Below are positions 6,253 through 7,650 of a DNA stretch of 7,650 nucleotides, one piece after another (within the stretch, counting starts at the first letter, position 1; each line of letters opens with the position of its first letter). This DNA is from Nocardioides sp. Its GTDB lineage: Bacteria; Actinomycetota; Actinomycetes; Propionibacteriales; Nocardioidaceae. The notes under the pieces were generated by a model. That model was not told the DNA's origin, ran no database searches, and saw only the letters and a list, made by a program, of their open reading frames with translations. The DNA lies in assembly GCA_003519585.1 (NCBI GenBank), contig DOWL01000004.1:1-7650 (forward strand), in the 5' to 3' direction. The position numbers were made by a program, and so were the translations under genes.

Positions 6253-7437
6253 GTGACCGAGCACCGGTTGGAGCGGCGAGACCGTCGACGCGTGCTCATC
6301 GTCATCGTGGTCACCCAACTGGTCGTCGCTCTGGCCACCGCGCTGATCATCACCACGGCCTACCAGCGGCTCGACAAGAACATCGACCCCGGAGCCGAAC
6401 CGGACCACCGGGCCAAGAAGCACCGGGTGGCCGACGGCGAACCGCTCAACATCCTGGTGATGGGCTCGGACTCACGCGTCGGCAAGGGCAACGACGTCGA
6501 CGGCCAGACCGACATCGGGCAGCGCTCCGACACCACGATCCTGGTGCACATCTCTGCCGACCGGAAGACGGTGTACGGCGTCTCGCTCCCCCGCGACGCG
6601 ATGGTGGCCCGACCCGAGTGCACGACCGAAGACGGCGAGACGGTGCCGGCGTCCGACTCGGTCATCTTCAACGACGCCTTCTCCCAAGGCGGCCCGAAGT
6701 GCACGGTCGAGCAGGTCGAGTCGCTCACCGGGATCTACATCGACCACTACGTGACGATCGACTTCAACGGCTTCAAGGACATGGTCGACGCCGTGCACGG
6801 GGTGACGGTCTGCATCCCCGAGGACGTCGACGACAGCGCGCATGGCATCACCTTCGACGCGGGCACCCAGGAGCTCAACGGGCAGCAGGCGCTCAACTAC
6901 GTGCGTGAGCGATACGTGCTCTCCGCCAACTCCGACATCGGCCGGATGAAACGGCAGCAGGCGTTCATCGCCTCGATGATCAACAAGGTCGTGAGCGCGG
7001 GCACGTTGACCCAACCGACGCGGGTGTACGCCTTCCTCAAGGCCGCCACCGCCTCGATCGTCACCGACCCGAAGCTGGCCTCGGTGAGCAAGCTGGCCAA
7101 CCTCGCCTACCAGTTCCGCAAGACCAACCTCGACGACATCACCTTCATCACCGTTCCCTTCGAGGAGTACGCGCCCGACCCCAACCGGCTCCAGTGGGCC
7201 CCCTCGGCCAAGGGGCTGTGGCCGATCCTCATCAAGGACCAGCCACTGCCCAAGCGCTACCGCGAGGGCGTGATCTCCGCCAACCAGACGCCCGGTGGCT
7301 CCGGGTCGGGCAACGCATCGGGCGGTACGTCGAGCAGCGCGTCCGGCTCGGCCAGCGAGTCCCCGACCTCCCCCGAGAGTTCACCATCGACTCCGACCGG
7401 CGAGCTCGAGGCAGACCAGAACGGCCTCTGCGCTTAA
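6253..7437 (+). CDS. LCP (LytR-CpsA-Psr) family cell-wall glycopolymer ligase
   Basis: Membrane-anchored transferase of the LCP family. These attach polyprenyl-linked glycopolymers (teichoic acids, arabinogalactan, capsule) to peptidoglycan outside the cell. From GTG 6253 it has 394 residues: a short Arg-rich cytoplasmic start, one membrane segment (about 14-36), then the LCP domain (about 66-245). Family motifs are present: NILVMGSDSR (66-75), RSDTTILVHI (91-100), VSLPRD (110-115), NDAFSQGG (140-147), and LNYVRERY followed by DIGRMKRQQ. The conserved Arg and Asp residues bind the pyrophosphate of the lipid donor. Residues 346-383 are a Gly/Ser/Pro-rich low-complexity tail, ending in DQNGLCA. 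Four cysteines (123, 150, 187, 393) lie outside the membrane. The start is unsure: TTG 6226 would add nine residues, and neither start has a strong ribosome site. Which polymer it attaches cannot be told. Confidence 0.93.
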   Translation: MTEHRLERRDRRRVLIVIVVTQLVVALATALIITTAYQRLDKNIDPGAEPDHRAKKHRVADGEPLNILVMGSDSRVGKGNDVDGQTDIGQRSDTTILVHISADRKTVYGVSLPRDAMVARPECTTEDGETVPASDSVIFNDAFSQGGPKCTVEQVESLTGIYIDHYVTIDFNGFKDMVDAVHGVTVCIPEDVDDSAHGITFDAGTQELNGQQALNYVRERYVLSANSDIGRMKRQQAFIASMINKVVSAGTLTQPTRVYAFLKAATASIVTDPKLASVSKLANLAYQFRKTNLDDITFITVPFEEYAPDPNRLQWAPSAKGLWPILIKDQPLPKRYREGVISANQTPGGSGSGNASGGTSSSASGSASESPTSPESSPSTPTGELEADQNGLCA

Positions 7438-7458
7438 TACCGGCGAGTTTCGGGCACC

Positions 7459-7489
7459 GGCTCAACGCCGTGCACCCGGTGGTTGAGCC
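7459..7489 (+). terminator. Candidate hairpin terminator after the LCP gene
   Basis: GGCTCAAC (7459-7466) and GTTGAGCC (7482-7489) are perfect 8-bp inverted arms with a 15-base loop, starting 21 bases after the LCP stop. No T-tract follows. The right arm is also the beginning of the first copy of the 75-bp repeat, so the pairing may come from the repeat family rather than from a dedicated terminator. Confidence 0.35.
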
Positions 7490-7625
7490 CGGAGGCGCGC
7501 CAGCGCCGATCGGTGTCGAAACCGCCGCAGGGATGGCATCTGCTCGACCACCGGTGGTTGAGCCCGGAGGCGCGTCAGCGCCGATCGGTGTCGAAACCGC
7601 CGCAGGGATGGCACCTGCTCGACCA
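7476..7625. repeat. Two tandem copies of a 75-bp structured non-coding repeat
   Basis: Copies occupy 7476-7550 and 7551-7625 and differ at only two positions (C7500/T7575 and T7539/C7614). In each, GGTGGTT pairs with AACCGCC (7478-7484 with 7520-7526 in copy 1, one G-U pair) around an inner hairpin GGCGC-loop-GCGCC (7494-7507). The first variable base is in that loop, so pairing is kept. At the copy junction, GCTCGACCACC (7542-7552) and GGTGGTTGAGC (7553-7563) make a 22-bp palindrome with one mismatch. The GGTTGAG...TCGAAACC framework resembles dispersed repeats I recall in Nocardioides and relatives. The 7438-7650 stretch holds no credible gene. Confidence 0.9.
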
Positions 7626-7650
7626 CTGGTCGGGTCTGGTCTCACGTGCG

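Noticed and set aside
5016..6908. Long plus-strand open frame (630 codons)
   Set aside because: It lies antisense to alkA and then crosses into LCP in another frame. Its translation is Arg/Gly/Asp-rich with no known motif, as expected from high-GC shadow frames, while both overlapped genes have clear family motifs.
7476..7625. CRISPR array or attachment-site duplication
   Set aside because: The two 75-bp units abut directly without unique spacers, and no cas, integrase or transposase gene is present in the window.
7232..7645. Minus-strand frame encoding a 25-residue tandem repeat protein
   Set aside because: The period of 75 bases is divisible by three, so any open frame repeats automatically. 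The frame overlaps the LCP 3' end, and the repeat shows nucleic-acid pairing and resembles non-coding dispersed repeats.

Overview
The window comes from a high-GC actinobacterium. The codon third positions are strongly G/C, the HU protein has the lysine/alanine tail seen in actinobacteria, and leuC-leuD-hup beside a divergent IclR-type regulator is a well-known actinobacterial arrangement. The tandem repeat at the right end resembles dispersed repeats I recall from Nocardioides and relatives, so a member of Propionibacteriales is my best guess. That last step is inference.

Left block (1-3547): leuC and leuD run leftwards, coupled by a TGA-C-ATG junction, and encode the two subunits of isopropylmalate isomerase (leucine synthesis). 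A hup gene follows on the same strand after about 270 bases. It has its own recognisable promoter and is cut by the window edge. An IclR-family regulator of the NdgR/LtbR type is divergent from leuC. The 82-base gap between them holds overlapping, opposed promoters around a 17-bp dyad. The regulator promoter is placed so that its message would be leaderless.

Middle block (3562-6125): a leftward three-gene cluster for alkylation repair. The first gene is an Ada N-terminal/AraC/AlkA fusion (methyl-sensing regulator plus 3-methyladenine glycosylase). The second is ogt (O6-alkylguanine transferase), joined by the same kind of TGA-C-ATG junction. The third is a Nudix hydrolase with a slightly shortened Nudix box. 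It ends 14 bases from the regulator gene, tail to tail, with a hairpin spanning that junction.

Right block (6226-7650): an LCP (LytR-CpsA-Psr) cell-wall glycopolymer ligase runs rightwards, divergent from the repair operon. Its start is uncertain (TTG 6226 or GTG 6253). After its stop comes a non-coding stretch with a candidate hairpin and two tandem copies of a 75-bp structured repeat.

Most of the content is familiar. I see no new multi-gene system, defence island, CRISPR array, insertion sequence or RNA gene. The points most worth a second look are the leuC/regulator control region, the 75-bp tandem repeat, and the Nudix gene attached to the alkylation-repair operon.
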